A model generated the notes under the pieces. The model saw only the letters and a list, made by a program, of their open reading frames with translations, ran no database searches and was not told where the DNA came from. Positions 25,928 through 34,360 of a stretch of DNA of 40,084 nt are shown one piece after another; within the stretch, counting starts at the first letter, position 1; each line of letters starts with the position of its first letter. The DNA lies in assembly GCA_002309855.1 (NCBI GenBank), contig DBYD01000036.1:1-40084 (forward strand). Direction: 5' to 3'. Source of the DNA: Bacteroidales bacterium UBA1195 (lineage in GTDB: Bacteria > Bacteroidota > Bacteroidia > Bacteroidales > WCHB1-69). A program made the position numbers and the translations under genes.

Positions 25928-27028
25928 TTAATGTTTTAGGGACTGTATGTATTTGTCAATTAGCAACCCTCCTGCCGTGTAGGCGCTCAGCTTCTGCTCC
26001 AGCATTTGACGCCGCAACGGTTCCAAATCCTCCCTGACATCAGGATTGGAGTAAAAAAGGTTGAAAAGACGCTCTTCAATATAGCTTTTAAGGCACTCTT
26101 CAGATTGCCGGATGCGCCGTTGTCCGAAAGAGCCGTTCCCCTTCATCCTGCTTATGTAGGAGGAAATCATACCCCAAATTTCCGGAATATTGCTGCCATC
26201 CAATGCGGATGCTGTAAGCACCGGTGTCTTCCATTCGGTTTGGTTATGGTTGGGGAACAGTTGCAGGGCATTGGCCAATTGTCTGCGGGTCAGTTCAGCA
26301 CGATGCCTGTTCTCCCCGTCCGCCTTGTTCACGACAATAGCGTTGGCCATTTCCATTATGCCCCGCTTTATGCCCTGAAGTTCATCGCCGGCACCGGCAA
26401 TTGTCAGCAACAGGAAAAAGTCCACCATCGAATGGACCGCCGTTTCAGACTGCCCCACTCCCACTGTTTCGACCAGAATGGTGTCGAAACCGGCCGCTTC
26501 GCATAAAATGATGCTTTCACGAGTTTTCCTCGCCACACCGCCCAATGAACCGGCAGAGGGTGAAGGACGGATAAAGGCGTGCGGTTGGACAGAAAGGGTC
26601 TCCATGCGGGTCTTGTCGCCAAGAATGCTGCCCTTTGATATTTCGCTGCTCGGATCCACCGCCAGCACCGCAATCCGATGGCCGGAGGCAATCAGATGGT
26701 TTCCGAAACATTCTATGAAGGTGCTTTTCCCCGCCCCAGGAACTCCAGTGATGCCGATACGGACCGATTTGCCGGAAAATGGGATGCAGGCGTTGATAAT
26801 CTCCTGCGCCTGTGCATAATGTTCAGGCAGGCTGCTTTCAATCAGTGTAATGGCCTTGCTTAGCACAGTCCTGTCATGGGCACGGATGCCATCCACATAT
26901 TCCAAAGTTGTGAGTTGCGGCGCCCTTTTCAGTGGTTTTTTTTTCAGATATGGGTTCACCTGTGCCGGCTGCGGAATGCCGTCATTCACATGAAGTGCTG
27001 ACTGATAGTCGTTTTGAATGTTATCCAT
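25928..27028 (-). CDS. meaB: MeaB-type G3E P-loop GTPase (methylmalonyl-CoA mutase chaperone)
   Basis: A GTPase that loads and protects the adenosylcobalamin of methylmalonyl-CoA mutase. In 366 aa the Walker A motif is GVPGAGKST (95-103), followed by LAVDPSSEISKGSILGDKTRM (Mg/switch region), ETVGVGQSE (Walker B/switch) and the base-recognition VNKADGE. The ATG at 27028 starts at the family N-terminus; the frame is open 30 codons further, but that stretch crosses the promoter. The mutase subunits are not in the window. It leads the four-gene minus-strand operon. It is sometimes annotated ArgK, an obsolete name. Confidence 0.93.
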   Translation of the reverse strand: MDNIQNDYQSALHVNDGIPQPAQVNPYLKKKPLKRAPQLTTLEYVDGIRAHDRTVLSKAITLIESSLPEHYAQAQEIINACIPFSGKSVRIGITGVPGAGKSTFIECFGNHLIASGHRIAVLAVDPSSEISKGSILGDKTRMETLSVQPHAFIRPSPSAGSLGGVARKTRESIILCEAAGFDTILVETVGVGQSETAVHSMVDFFLLLTIAGAGDELQGIKRGIMEMANAIVVNKADGENRHRAELTRRQLANALQLFPNHNQTEWKTPVLTASALDGSNIPEIWGMISSYISRMKGNGSFGQRRIRQSEECLKSYIEERLFNLFYSNPDVREDLEPLRRQMLEQKLSAYTAGGLLIDKYIQSLKH

Positions 27029-27046
27029 GCCAATTTTTTTACAATG

Positions 27047-27054
27047 CAAAGATA
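27047..27054 (-). promoter_or_regulatory. -7 promoter box for the meaB operon
   Basis: On the minus strand this reads TATCTTTG, a perfect TAnnTTTG box, 18 bases before the meaB ATG. No well-placed -33 TTTG is seen. It lies in the 93-base divergent gap between meaB and the DUF4294 gene. Confidence 0.6.
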
Positions 27055-27121
27055 CGCATTTTTGGGATAAGAAGCCATACAATAAATAACCTTCAACATC
27101 GTTAATGCAAAAAAACACGAT

Positions 27122-27715
27122 ATGAGAAAAGGACTTTTTTTATGCACACTGATGCTGTTGGCTTTTGGAGAGGCATTTTCACAGGATGCAACGAACCGGA
27201 TTGTTTGTCGTGCGGTCATAGAGGGACGCGACACCATCCCTTTTTTTGAATTGAAGCCCTATAATGTGTTTTCATTCAGGGGTAATTTGAGCAACAAGGA
27301 GATGAAAAGAAAAACGCGTCTCATGAACAACGTCATCAAGGTTTATCCCTATGCTCGTCTGGCCGCAGTAAAACTTCAAGAATATGATTCGCTGCTTCTC
27401 TCCATTCCCAATGACGAACAGCGTAAAAAGACCATGAAGCAGGTGGAGAAGGCCTTTGTGAAACAGTACACTCCAATTGTAGAGAATCTCTCTTTCAACC
27501 AAGGGATTGTGCTGTTGAAGCTAATTGACCGGGAGACGGGAAAAACCACCTACCGCATTGTGGACGAGCTGCGCGGCAAACTCACAGCCTTCTTCTACCA
27601 GTCAATTGCGCGACTGTGGCATTATAACCTTAAAGACCAGTATGATCCAAACGGCAACGATAAGGAGATTGAATCAATTGTCCGCATGATAGAAACCGGG
27701 AAAATAGTCATTTAA
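27122..27715 (+). CDS. Secreted DUF4294 protein
   Basis: A 197-residue protein with a signal peptide (1-20, ending AFSQ), then a short beta-rich part and a long helical part. The sequence around MKRKTRLMNNVIKVYPYARLAAVKLQEYD and the RLWHYNLKDQYDP region match, from memory, the Bacteroidota-specific DUF4294 family, whose function is unknown; an envelope location is expected. It is divergent from meaB and is followed 16 bases later by the thioredoxin-fold lipoprotein, so it likely opens a three-gene operon. Confidence 0.75.
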   Translation: MRKGLFLCTLMLLAFGEAFSQDATNRIVCRAVIEGRDTIPFFELKPYNVFSFRGNLSNKEMKRKTRLMNNVIKVYPYARLAAVKLQEYDSLLLSIPNDEQRKKTMKQVEKAFVKQYTPIVENLSFNQGIVLLKLIDRETGKTTYRIVDELRGKLTAFFYQSIARLWHYNLKDQYDPNGNDKEIESIVRMIETGKIVI

Positions 27716-27731
27716 AACATACATTAAAATT

Positions 27732-28202
27732 ATGAAGCACAACATTTGTATTTTATGCGCAGCTGCATTGTTCGGCCTTGCCTCATGCATTCCTCCAAGC
27801 CGTCCGGCCACCGAGGGTACGGAGACAACGGATACCGCCACTGTGAAGGAATCACACATCAAAACACTTAATACCCAAGATTTTATCCGTGAAATATACG
27901 ATTTCCGGAGCGGAGCCGCCTGGAACTACCTTGGCAGCAAACCCTGTGTCATCGACTTCTACACCGACTGGTGCCGTCCATGCCAGGCCATGGCACCGCT
28001 GATGGAGCAGCTGGCCGAGAACTTCGAGGGACGAATTGATTTCTACAAGGTGAACGCTGACAAGGAACCGGCTCTCTCCCACTATTTCAATATAGACGCC
28101 ATCCCCTGCTTCCTCTTCTGCACCCAGCAGGGCGAACCCATTCGCGTGACAGGCGCACTCTCCGAGGAAATGCTGCGCACCTACCTTGAAAAGATGCTCT
28201 GA
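27732..28202 (+). CDS. Thioredoxin-fold lipoprotein
   Basis: A 156-residue lipoprotein: signal 1-18 with C19 in FGLASC as the lipidated residue, a short Thr/Glu-rich linker, then a thioredoxin domain (about 55-156). The active site is C81-R-P-C84 in YTDWCRPCQAM, and the cis-Pro is P125 in DAIPCF. A cysteine directly after the cis-Pro, where Thr is common, is unusual. It probably acts in periplasmic thiol-disulfide exchange, anchored to a membrane. Its stop overlaps the start of the RseC-like gene by one base (TGATG), suggesting the two work in one redox task. Confidence 0.88.
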   Translation: MKHNICILCAAALFGLASCIPPSRPATEGTETTDTATVKESHIKTLNTQDFIREIYDFRSGAAWNYLGSKPCVIDFYTDWCRPCQAMAPLMEQLAENFEGRIDFYKVNADKEPALSHYFNIDAIPCFLFCTQQGEPIRVTGALSEEMLRTYLEKML

Positions 28203-28630
28203 TGGAAACGTCAGATATCACACATCAGGGTACTGTCATCTATTGTGACGGACGGAGGATTCAGGTGAAAATTACAGTAGGCGATGCATGTGCCCACTGT
28301 GCCGGACAGGCCGGGTGCAAACTGATGAATGCGACGGAGCGTGTCATTGAGGCGGGACTCGAACGTAACGCGCCCTCTTTTTCAGTTGGAGAGCAGGTGC
28401 TTGTACGGATGAGGGCCGGCAACGGATTTAAGGCTGTGTTCTACGCCTACCTTCTACCGGTCATCATGCTTATGTCCTGCGTGATCATCATGTTTTCATT
28501 ACATTGTAATGAAGGTGCGACCGCATTGGCGGCCATTGGAGCCGTTATCCTCTATTATCTGCTGTTCTATCTTTTCCGCCGCAGGATTAACCGCAAATTT
28601 TCCTTTAAAATTGAAAAATTGGCAGAATAG
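28202..28630 (+). CDS. RseC/MucC-family membrane protein
   Basis: A 142-residue inner-membrane protein of the SoxR-reducing/RseC family. The N-terminal domain has the Cys pattern C30-x2-C33-x5-C39 plus C15, the family's hallmark. Two transmembrane helices follow (about 79-100 and 105-122) and a basic tail ends the protein. In Bacteroidota such a gene commonly precedes the rnf electron-transport operon; here it is coupled instead to a thioredoxin-fold lipoprotein and followed by an efflux operon, and no rnf gene is in the window. Role: likely redox-linked, but not specified by the sequence. Confidence 0.85.
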   Translation: METSDITHQGTVIYCDGRRIQVKITVGDACAHCAGQAGCKLMNATERVIEAGLERNAPSFSVGEQVLVRMRAGNGFKAVFYAYLLPVIMLMSCVIIMFSLHCNEGATALAAIGAVILYYLLFYLFRRRINRKFSFKIEKLAE

Positions 28631-28672
28631 AACAATATTATTGGTCTAAAAGGCGTTTTTTATAGGAAATAT

Positions 28673-28717
28673 TTCCAAATTAGACAAATATTTTCCAATT
28701 TGGAATATTATTTGGAA
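28673..28717. promoter_or_regulatory. Cluster of TTCCAA half-sites upstream of the efflux operon (possible operator)
   Basis: Four half-sites lie within 45 bases: TTCCAAAT (28673-28680), TTCCAA (28693-28698), TTGGAA (28700-28705) and ATTTGGAA (28710-28717). The two forward copies are exactly 20 bp apart, about two helical turns. The middle two form a 13-base dyad. The outer two also complement each other over 8 bp. This fits an operator for a dimeric regulator such as the AraC-type protein encoded at the end of the operon; that link is inference. Confidence 0.5.
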
Positions 28718-28722
28718 GAGTG

Positions 28723-28748
28723 AATCCGTCCTAATGGACGGATTTTTT
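28723..28748 (+). terminator. Intrinsic terminator between the rseC-like gene and the efflux operon
   Basis: Perfect 9-bp stem AATCCGTCC/GGACGGATT with a 4-base loop and a T-run up to 28748. It lies only 28 bases before the efflux adaptor start, downstream of the half-site cluster. It could end read-through from the preceding operon, or act as an attenuator in the efflux leader if transcription starts upstream of it. Confidence 0.8.
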
Positions 28749-28776
28749 ATTTTGTAACAAAAAAAAAACAACAGAT

Positions 28777-29796
28777 ATGAAACAATTTGCATTGTTGATG
28801 GCGGCAGCGGCCATACTGCTAAGCAGCTGCGAGGAGATCAGGAGGAAAAAGCCGGAGATCAGGATTCCGGTACGTGTTGAGGAGGTGACCAGCGGCAGCA
28901 TGGGCGAAACCCACAGCTATGTGGGCACAATAGCTGCTGACAAGGCGGTGACGCTCAGCTTTGAAACAGGCGGCGCACTGCAGAGGATATGCGTCAGGGC
29001 CGGACAGAAGGTCGCCAAGGGGACGCTGCTGGCGGAGCTGGACAACAGGACCGCACGCAATGCCTACGAGGCTGCCAAAGTGACACTGGAACGGGCGGAA
29101 GACGGATACCGCCGTGCGGAGAGTGTCTATCAGAAAGGGAGCCTTCCGGAGGTGAAGTGGGTGGAGATCCAAACCCAGCTGAACCAGGCCAAATCGATGG
29201 CGGACATCAGCAGGAAGAATCTGGAGAACTGCAGCCTCTACGCCCCGCAAAGCGGTACCGTCGGCAACATACAGGTGGAGGCTGGCATGAATGTGATGCC
29301 TTTCCAGCCTGTCATGCAGCTGCTTGACATGAGCCGCATCTCCGTAAGCGTCTCAATTCCGGAAAATGAGATTGCAGCGTTGCGCATCGGACAGACCGCA
29401 CGTGTAAGGGTGCAGGCTCTGGATGCCGTGTTTGACGCAAAGGTGACTGAAATCGGTGTAGTGGCCGACCCTCTCTCCCACGCCTACCCTGTAAGCATGC
29501 AGGTGGTAAGGCCGGACACGAAGCTGCTTCCGGGGATGGTATGCCGTGTTGAGATGGCTGATGCGGACACCGGTAGTGCCTGCATTGAAATCCCTGCCAA
29601 AACTGTTCAGATCAGCAACGACGGACGCGAGTTCGTTTGGCTCTGCATAGACGGCAAGGCGCACAAGACATTTGTCCGCACCGGCGGATTCACTGCAAAC
29701 GGTGTGCGTGTCACCGAAGGGCTGAAGCCGGGAGACCGCATCATCACCGACGGCAGCCAGAAAATCAGCGAGAACACACTGCTTCAAATCCAATAA
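28777..29796 (+). CDS. RND efflux periplasmic adaptor lipoprotein (MFP)
   Basis: A 339-residue membrane-fusion protein that bridges an RND pump and the outer-membrane channel. Signal 1-17 with C18 in LLSSC as the lipidated residue. The lipoyl half-motifs are at about 55-75 and 150-180 (VRAGQKVAKGTLLAELD and YAPQSGTVGNIQVEAG), flanking a helical hairpin (about 80-145). Beta-barrel and membrane-proximal domains complete the protein (GLKPGDRIITDGSQKI near the end). It is shorter than AcrA-type adaptors because the hairpin is short. It starts the efflux operon, 12 bases before the pump gene. Confidence 0.93.
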   Translation: MKQFALLMAAAAILLSSCEEIRRKKPEIRIPVRVEEVTSGSMGETHSYVGTIAADKAVTLSFETGGALQRICVRAGQKVAKGTLLAELDNRTARNAYEAAKVTLERAEDGYRRAESVYQKGSLPEVKWVEIQTQLNQAKSMADISRKNLENCSLYAPQSGTVGNIQVEAGMNVMPFQPVMQLLDMSRISVSVSIPENEIAALRIGQTARVRVQALDAVFDAKVTEIGVVADPLSHAYPVSMQVVRPDTKLLPGMVCRVEMADADTGSACIEIPAKTVQISNDGREFVWLCIDGKAHKTFVRTGGFTANGVRVTEGLKPGDRIITDGSQKISENTLLQIQ

Positions 29797-29808
29797 ACCT
29801 TTGCTGCC

Positions 29809-32800
29809 ATGAAGAAGAAGAAAATCGGATTTGTTGAATCGATGATGCACCATCATCGTATCATTTACCTTATTATTGTTTTGCTGATCGGCTACGGCAT
29901 CTACGGACTGATTGGCATGAACAAGCAGGAATTTCCGGAATTCACGCTGCGCGAAGGCATTGTGGCGGCAGTATACCCCGGAGCCACGCCTGAGGAGATG
30001 GAGCTGCAGGTGACAAAGCCGCTGGAGCAGTTCCTCTTCACCTATCCTGAGGTATGCAAGGAGAAGACCTATTCCTACTCCCAGAACGGGATTGTATATG
30101 TGTTTGTATCACTTGAAACGAGTGTGAACAACAAGACTGAGGTCTGGTCCAAAATCCGCCACGGGCTTAAGGATTTCAAGATGCAGCTGCCATCCGGCGT
30201 GCTGGCGGTGGTGGTCAACGATGATTTCGGCAACACATCCTCCCTGCTGATCACCATCCAATCCAAGGACAAGACCTACAAGGAGCTGCACAACTACATG
30301 GATGCGTTGTGCGACAACCTGCGTACCGTCAAGGCAGTGGGGAACATCAAGATATACGGGGAGCAGCGCGAGGAGATTGACGTCTATATTGACCAGGAGA
30401 AACTGGCCACCTACGGCATCAGCAGCAAGACGCTGATGGCCGAACTCTTCACCCAGGGCTTTGTCTCCGCCGGAGGGAGCATCGACGACGGAAGCAGCAT
30501 CCTGCCCATCCATATCGAGAACCCCATTACGAACGAGCAGGAATTGGGCGAGCAGATTATCTGGTCCGACCCGCTGGGAAACGTGATCCGGCTGAAGGAT
30601 GTCGCACGCATCCGCCGGCAGTACGAGACCCCATCCTCCTTAATCCGCAAGGATGGGGAGAATGCGCTGGTGCTCTCGGTGGAGATGCAGCCGGGCAACA
30701 ACATCGTCACATTCGGCAAGCAGATTGAAAAGCAGCTGGACAAATTCCAGAAAAGCCTGCCGGAGGATGTGCAGCTCTACCGCATCACCGACCTGCCCAA
30801 GGTGGTCAGTACCTCGGTATATTCCTTTTTGCGTGACCTTGGCGTTGCCATCATGGTGGTGATATTTGTCATGCTGATGCTCTTCCCTGTCCGCTCCGCC
30901 CTGATCACCGCCTCCAGCATCCCCATCACCATCACAATCACGTGGGCCATCATGTACGCCTTCAAGATGGAGATCAACACGGTGACTCTCGCCTCCCTGA
31001 TTGTGGTCTTAGGCATGATTGTCGATAATGCCATCGTCATAATTGACGGATACATCCATAACATTGAACATGGGCTTACGCCCAAGGAGTCCGCCATCCA
31101 GAGCGCAAACAGCTACTTTGAGCCGCTGCTGGTGGCGACTTTGGCCATGGGTCTGGCCTTCTTCCCCTTCATGTTCACCATGACAGGCCCCATCGGAGAG
31201 TTCGTGCAACATTTCCCATGGCCCTTCACCTTCGCACTGCTGCTCTCACTGCTGGTGGCGGTGCTGCTGACCCCCTATTGGGCCTCAAAGTTCATCCATC
31301 CTGTGGATCCGAGCCTGCCGCAGTCCAAGGCGACCATCATGCAGAACCGCTTTTTCAACGCTTTGCAGAACAGTTACGAATGGATTCTGGAGAGATGTTT
31401 CCGCCATCCTTTCGTCACACTCTGTGTGGGCGTTGGAACCATTCTGATTTCCGTTTGGATGTTCCTGTTCCATACCAATATCCAGATGATGCCGCTGGCG
31501 GAGCGTGACAGCTTCGCACTTGAGATCCGGCTGCCGCACGGCAGTTCGCTGGAACAGACGGTGGCAGTGTGCGACAGTCTGGAATCAATTCTGAAAAAAG
31601 ATAAGGATGTGGAGGCGATCACCGCCTTCTACGGCAGCGGCTCGCCCCGCTTCATGGTGACCTACGCCCCCAGCCTGCCAGGTAAAAACTACGCCCAGTT
31701 CATTGTGAACACCCGTTCGGTCCATGCCACGGAGAGGGTGCTGGAGAAATATTCCGATTCGCTGGAGCACCGTTTCCCCAACGCCCTGCTGCGCTTTAAG
31801 CATTTGGACTATCAAGTGGCCAGGAACGCCATCGAAATCCGTCTGAAGGGTGATGACATGGCCACGCTGCGCAACTGTGCTGACAGCCTTACCGCCTTCC
31901 TGCACACCCTTGACGACCGGCTGACCTGGATACACACAGATGTCGATGGATACCAGAACTATGCCGACATCCGACTCGATCCGGTGGAGGCCTCCCGTTT
32001 AGGCATCACGCAGTCCACACTCGCCCTGAGTCTCGCCTCCCAATACGGTGGCACACCGCTGACCACGCTGTGGGAGGACGGATATGCCGTGCCCGTAAAG
32101 CTGAAGAGCGAACGTGACAGCAGCAACAACGGAGCCTCCTCACTGGAGGAGGAGCTGGTGCCAACCCTGCTGCCGGGCGTATGGGTCCCGCTGCGTCAGG
32201 TTGCCGACGTGCAGCCCCGCTGGGAGCCGTCTCAGATTGTACGCCGCAACGGCGTGCACTGCATCACAGTGAGTGCGGACCTGCGCTATGGCGAGAGCCA
32301 GCCTGCTGTGATGAAGGAGATCAAGCGCCACATGAAACGCAATTTCATCCCCTCGCTGCCCGACTCGGTTGAGTGGAGCTACGGCGGACTTGAGGAGACC
32401 AACATGGAGCTGCTTCCGCAAATTGTAAGCGGATTCATCCTCATGATTCTGATCATTTTCTTCTGCCTTGTGTATGCACTGAAGAAAATCAGCCTTGCGC
32501 TGCTTTCGCTCTTCTCCACCCTGCTCTGCCTGCTGGGAGCCATCATCGGACTGAAAATATTCGGCATCGATTTCGGCATCACCTCCATCCTTGGCATTGT
32601 GAGCCTGGTCGGCATTGTGGTGCGTAACGCCATCATCATGTTCCAGTACGCGGAGGAGAAGATTCAGGAGGGCATGCCTGTCAGGGAGGCGGCGTTGGAG
32701 GCCGGCAAACGGAGGATGCGCCCAATATTCCTGACCTGCGCCTGCGCCGCCGCCGGTGTCATCCCGATGATCATCAGCCGCAGCACGCTCTGGATGCCGA

Positions 32801-34356
32801 TGGGTGTCATCATCTGCTTCGGCATGATCTTCTCATTCATCCTGATTGTGACGGTGCTGCCGGTAGCCTACTGGAAAATATTCGAAGGGAACGAAATAAT
32901 CAACCAACGTAAGAAAATGCAACGACAGATTGTTCCGATAATCATCGGCTGCTGCCTTCTCTGGCTGCCTCTACAGGGCAACGCGCAAACCGCCCCTGTA
33001 CGGCTGTCGCTGGACAGCTGCAAGGCGCTCGCGCTACGCAACAGGCAGGAGCTGCAGAACAGCCGTCTTTCGGTTGAGGCGGCCCAGGAGACAAAAAAGG
33101 CGGCCTTCACCAAGTATTTCCCCAACGTCAGTGCCTCCGCAGCCGCCTTCAAGATGGCCAATCCCCTGCTGGACCTCAACACGGAGCGTGACGAGGCGGA
33201 GATGGACATCAAACTCAAGTATAAGGACGGCGACATCAGCAAGCTGCTGGATGAGCTGGAGGCAAACCCCATGCTTGGAACGCTGCTCAAGTCGCTTGAT
33301 CTGAGGAGCGCATTCGCCAACATCTCCGCCGAGGCGGAAGTGAAGGCCATCGACCAGGGCGCGACCGCCATGGTGACCGCAGTACAGCCAATTTTTGCGG
33401 GAGGCCGCATCATCAATGGGAACAAGCTGGCCTCCGTCGGTGTGGAGGCGGCGGAATACCAGCAGGTGATGGCCGAGCAGAACAGCCTGATACAGGTGGA
33501 GAAGAGCTACTGGCTTGTGGTCTCGCTCATGGAGAAGCGGCAGACCGTCGCCTCGCTGGAGACCCTGCTGGACACGCTCTCCCGCGATGTGCAGGCAGCC
33601 TATGACGCCGGCATCGTCACCCGCACCGACCTGCTGAAGGTCCGGCTGAAGCAGAACGAGATCCGTTCCGCCAAAAACACCCTTGAAAACGGCATCACCC
33701 TTGCCACCATGGCGCTCTGCCAGAGCATCGGCATCCCCTATCTGGAGGGCATACAGCTGACCGATTCGCTGTCGCTCCGTCCGGAGGAGATGCAGGAGGC
33801 CTACAGCCCCGGCGAGTCGCTCATGCTGCGGAACGAATACAAGCTGCTCGATTTGAATGTGAAGGCGGAGAAGCTGAGGGCAAAAATGATTTTAGGTGAA
33901 AGCCTGCCACAGGTGGGCATCGGAGCCACCGCCTTCTACTACAACATTGTAGGTGCCGACATGGGCAATGCCTGCCTATTTGCCACGGCCACCGTCCCGT
34001 TGAGCCAGTGGTGGGAGAACAGCCACCAGTACAAGAAGCAGCAGATACAGGTGAAAATAGCGGAGAACAAGCGTCAGGAGCTGGGCGAGATGATGCAGCT
34101 GCAGATGAAGCAGGCCGCCAATGAGACCGAAAGGCTTATAAACGAGCTTGCCATCAAGGAGGATGCCCGCCGCCAGGCCGAGGAGAACCGGAACGAGACC
34201 AGAAACTATTACGAGGCCGGACTGGTGAGCCTCTCCGAATATCTGGAGGCCCAAAGCGTCTGGCAGAACGCCTGCTCGGCAGTCACGGAGACCAAAGCGT
34301 CGCTGCGCAATGCCTGGCTGCAGTACAGGCAGGCCTGCGGAAGGGAAATCAGGTAG
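29809..34356 (+). CDS. RND efflux permease fused in frame to a TolC-family channel
   Basis: A single 1,515-residue frame. Residues 1-1036 are a complete RND pump: TM1 (about 18-36), porter domain, TM2-6 with the proton-relay D406 (MIVDNAIV), second porter domain, and TM7-12 with R939 where AcrB has K940. Residues 1037-1515 are a complete TolC-family outer-membrane protein of normal size, with two repeats rich in coiled-coil helix. Residues 1037-1059 look like an intact signal peptide (MQRQ, hydrophobic core, GNA then Gln), preceded by basic residues (QRKK). The pump C-terminus is cytoplasmic in AcrB, so the internal signal could export the TolC part and be cut by signal peptidase. Removing one base of the GGG at 32887-32889 would instead stop the pump at TAA 32897-32899 and leave TolC as a separate gene from ATG 32917. 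The substrate is unknown. Confidence 0.88.
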   Translation: MKKKKIGFVESMMHHHRIIYLIIVLLIGYGIYGLIGMNKQEFPEFTLREGIVAAVYPGATPEEMELQVTKPLEQFLFTYPEVCKEKTYSYSQNGIVYVFVSLETSVNNKTEVWSKIRHGLKDFKMQLPSGVLAVVVNDDFGNTSSLLITIQSKDKTYKELHNYMDALCDNLRTVKAVGNIKIYGEQREEIDVYIDQEKLATYGISSKTLMAELFTQGFVSAGGSIDDGSSILPIHIENPITNEQELGEQIIWSDPLGNVIRLKDVARIRRQYETPSSLIRKDGENALVLSVEMQPGNNIVTFGKQIEKQLDKFQKSLPEDVQLYRITDLPKVVSTSVYSFLRDLGVAIMVVIFVMLMLFPVRSALITASSIPITITITWAIMYAFKMEINTVTLASLIVVLGMIVDNAIVIIDGYIHNIEHGLTPKESAIQSANSYFEPLLVATLAMGLAFFPFMFTMTGPIGEFVQHFPWPFTFALLLSLLVAVLLTPYWASKFIHPVDPSLPQSKATIMQNRFFNALQNSYEWILERCFRHPFVTLCVGVGTILISVWMFLFHTNIQMMPLAERDSFALEIRLPHGSSLEQTVAVCDSLESILKKDKDVEAITAFYGSGSPRFMVTYAPSLPGKNYAQFIVNTRSVHATERVLEKYSDSLEHRFPNALLRFKHLDYQVARNAIEIRLKGDDMATLRNCADSLTAFLHTLDDRLTWIHTDVDGYQNYADIRLDPVEASRLGITQSTLALSLASQYGGTPLTTLWEDGYAVPVKLKSERDSSNNGASSLEEELVPTLLPGVWVPLRQVADVQPRWEPSQIVRRNGVHCITVSADLRYGESQPAVMKEIKRHMKRNFIPSLPDSVEWSYGGLEETNMELLPQIVSGFILMILIIFFCLVYALKKISLALLSLFSTLLCLLGAIIGLKIFGIDFGITSILGIVSLVGIVVRNAIIMFQYAEEKIQEGMPVREAALEAGKRRMRPIFLTCACAAAGVIPMIISRSTLWMPMGVIICFGMIFSFILIVTVLPVAYWKIFEGNEIINQRKKMQRQIVPIIIGCCLLWLPLQGNAQTAPVRLSLDSCKALALRNRQELQNSRLSVEAAQETKKAAFTKYFPNVSASAAAFKMANPLLDLNTERDEAEMDIKLKYKDGDISKLLDELEANPMLGTLLKSLDLRSAFANISAEAEVKAIDQGATAMVTAVQPIFAGGRIINGNKLASVGVEAAEYQQVMAEQNSLIQVEKSYWLVVSLMEKRQTVASLETLLDTLSRDVQAAYDAGIVTRTDLLKVRLKQNEIRSAKNTLENGITLATMALCQSIGIPYLEGIQLTDSLSLRPEEMQEAYSPGESLMLRNEYKLLDLNVKAEKLRAKMILGESLPQVGIGATAFYYNIVGADMGNACLFATATVPLSQWWENSHQYKKQQIQVKIAENKRQELGEMMQLQMKQAANETERLINELAIKEDARRQAEENRNETRNYYEAGLVSLSEYLEAQSVWQNACSAVTETKASLRNAWLQYRQACGREIR

Positions 34357-34360
34357 CGTC

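Noticed and set aside
27029..27118. 30-residue N-terminal extension of MeaB
   Set aside because: It would cover the -7 box at 27047-27054, and its sequence is Cys/Phe-rich and unlike the family.
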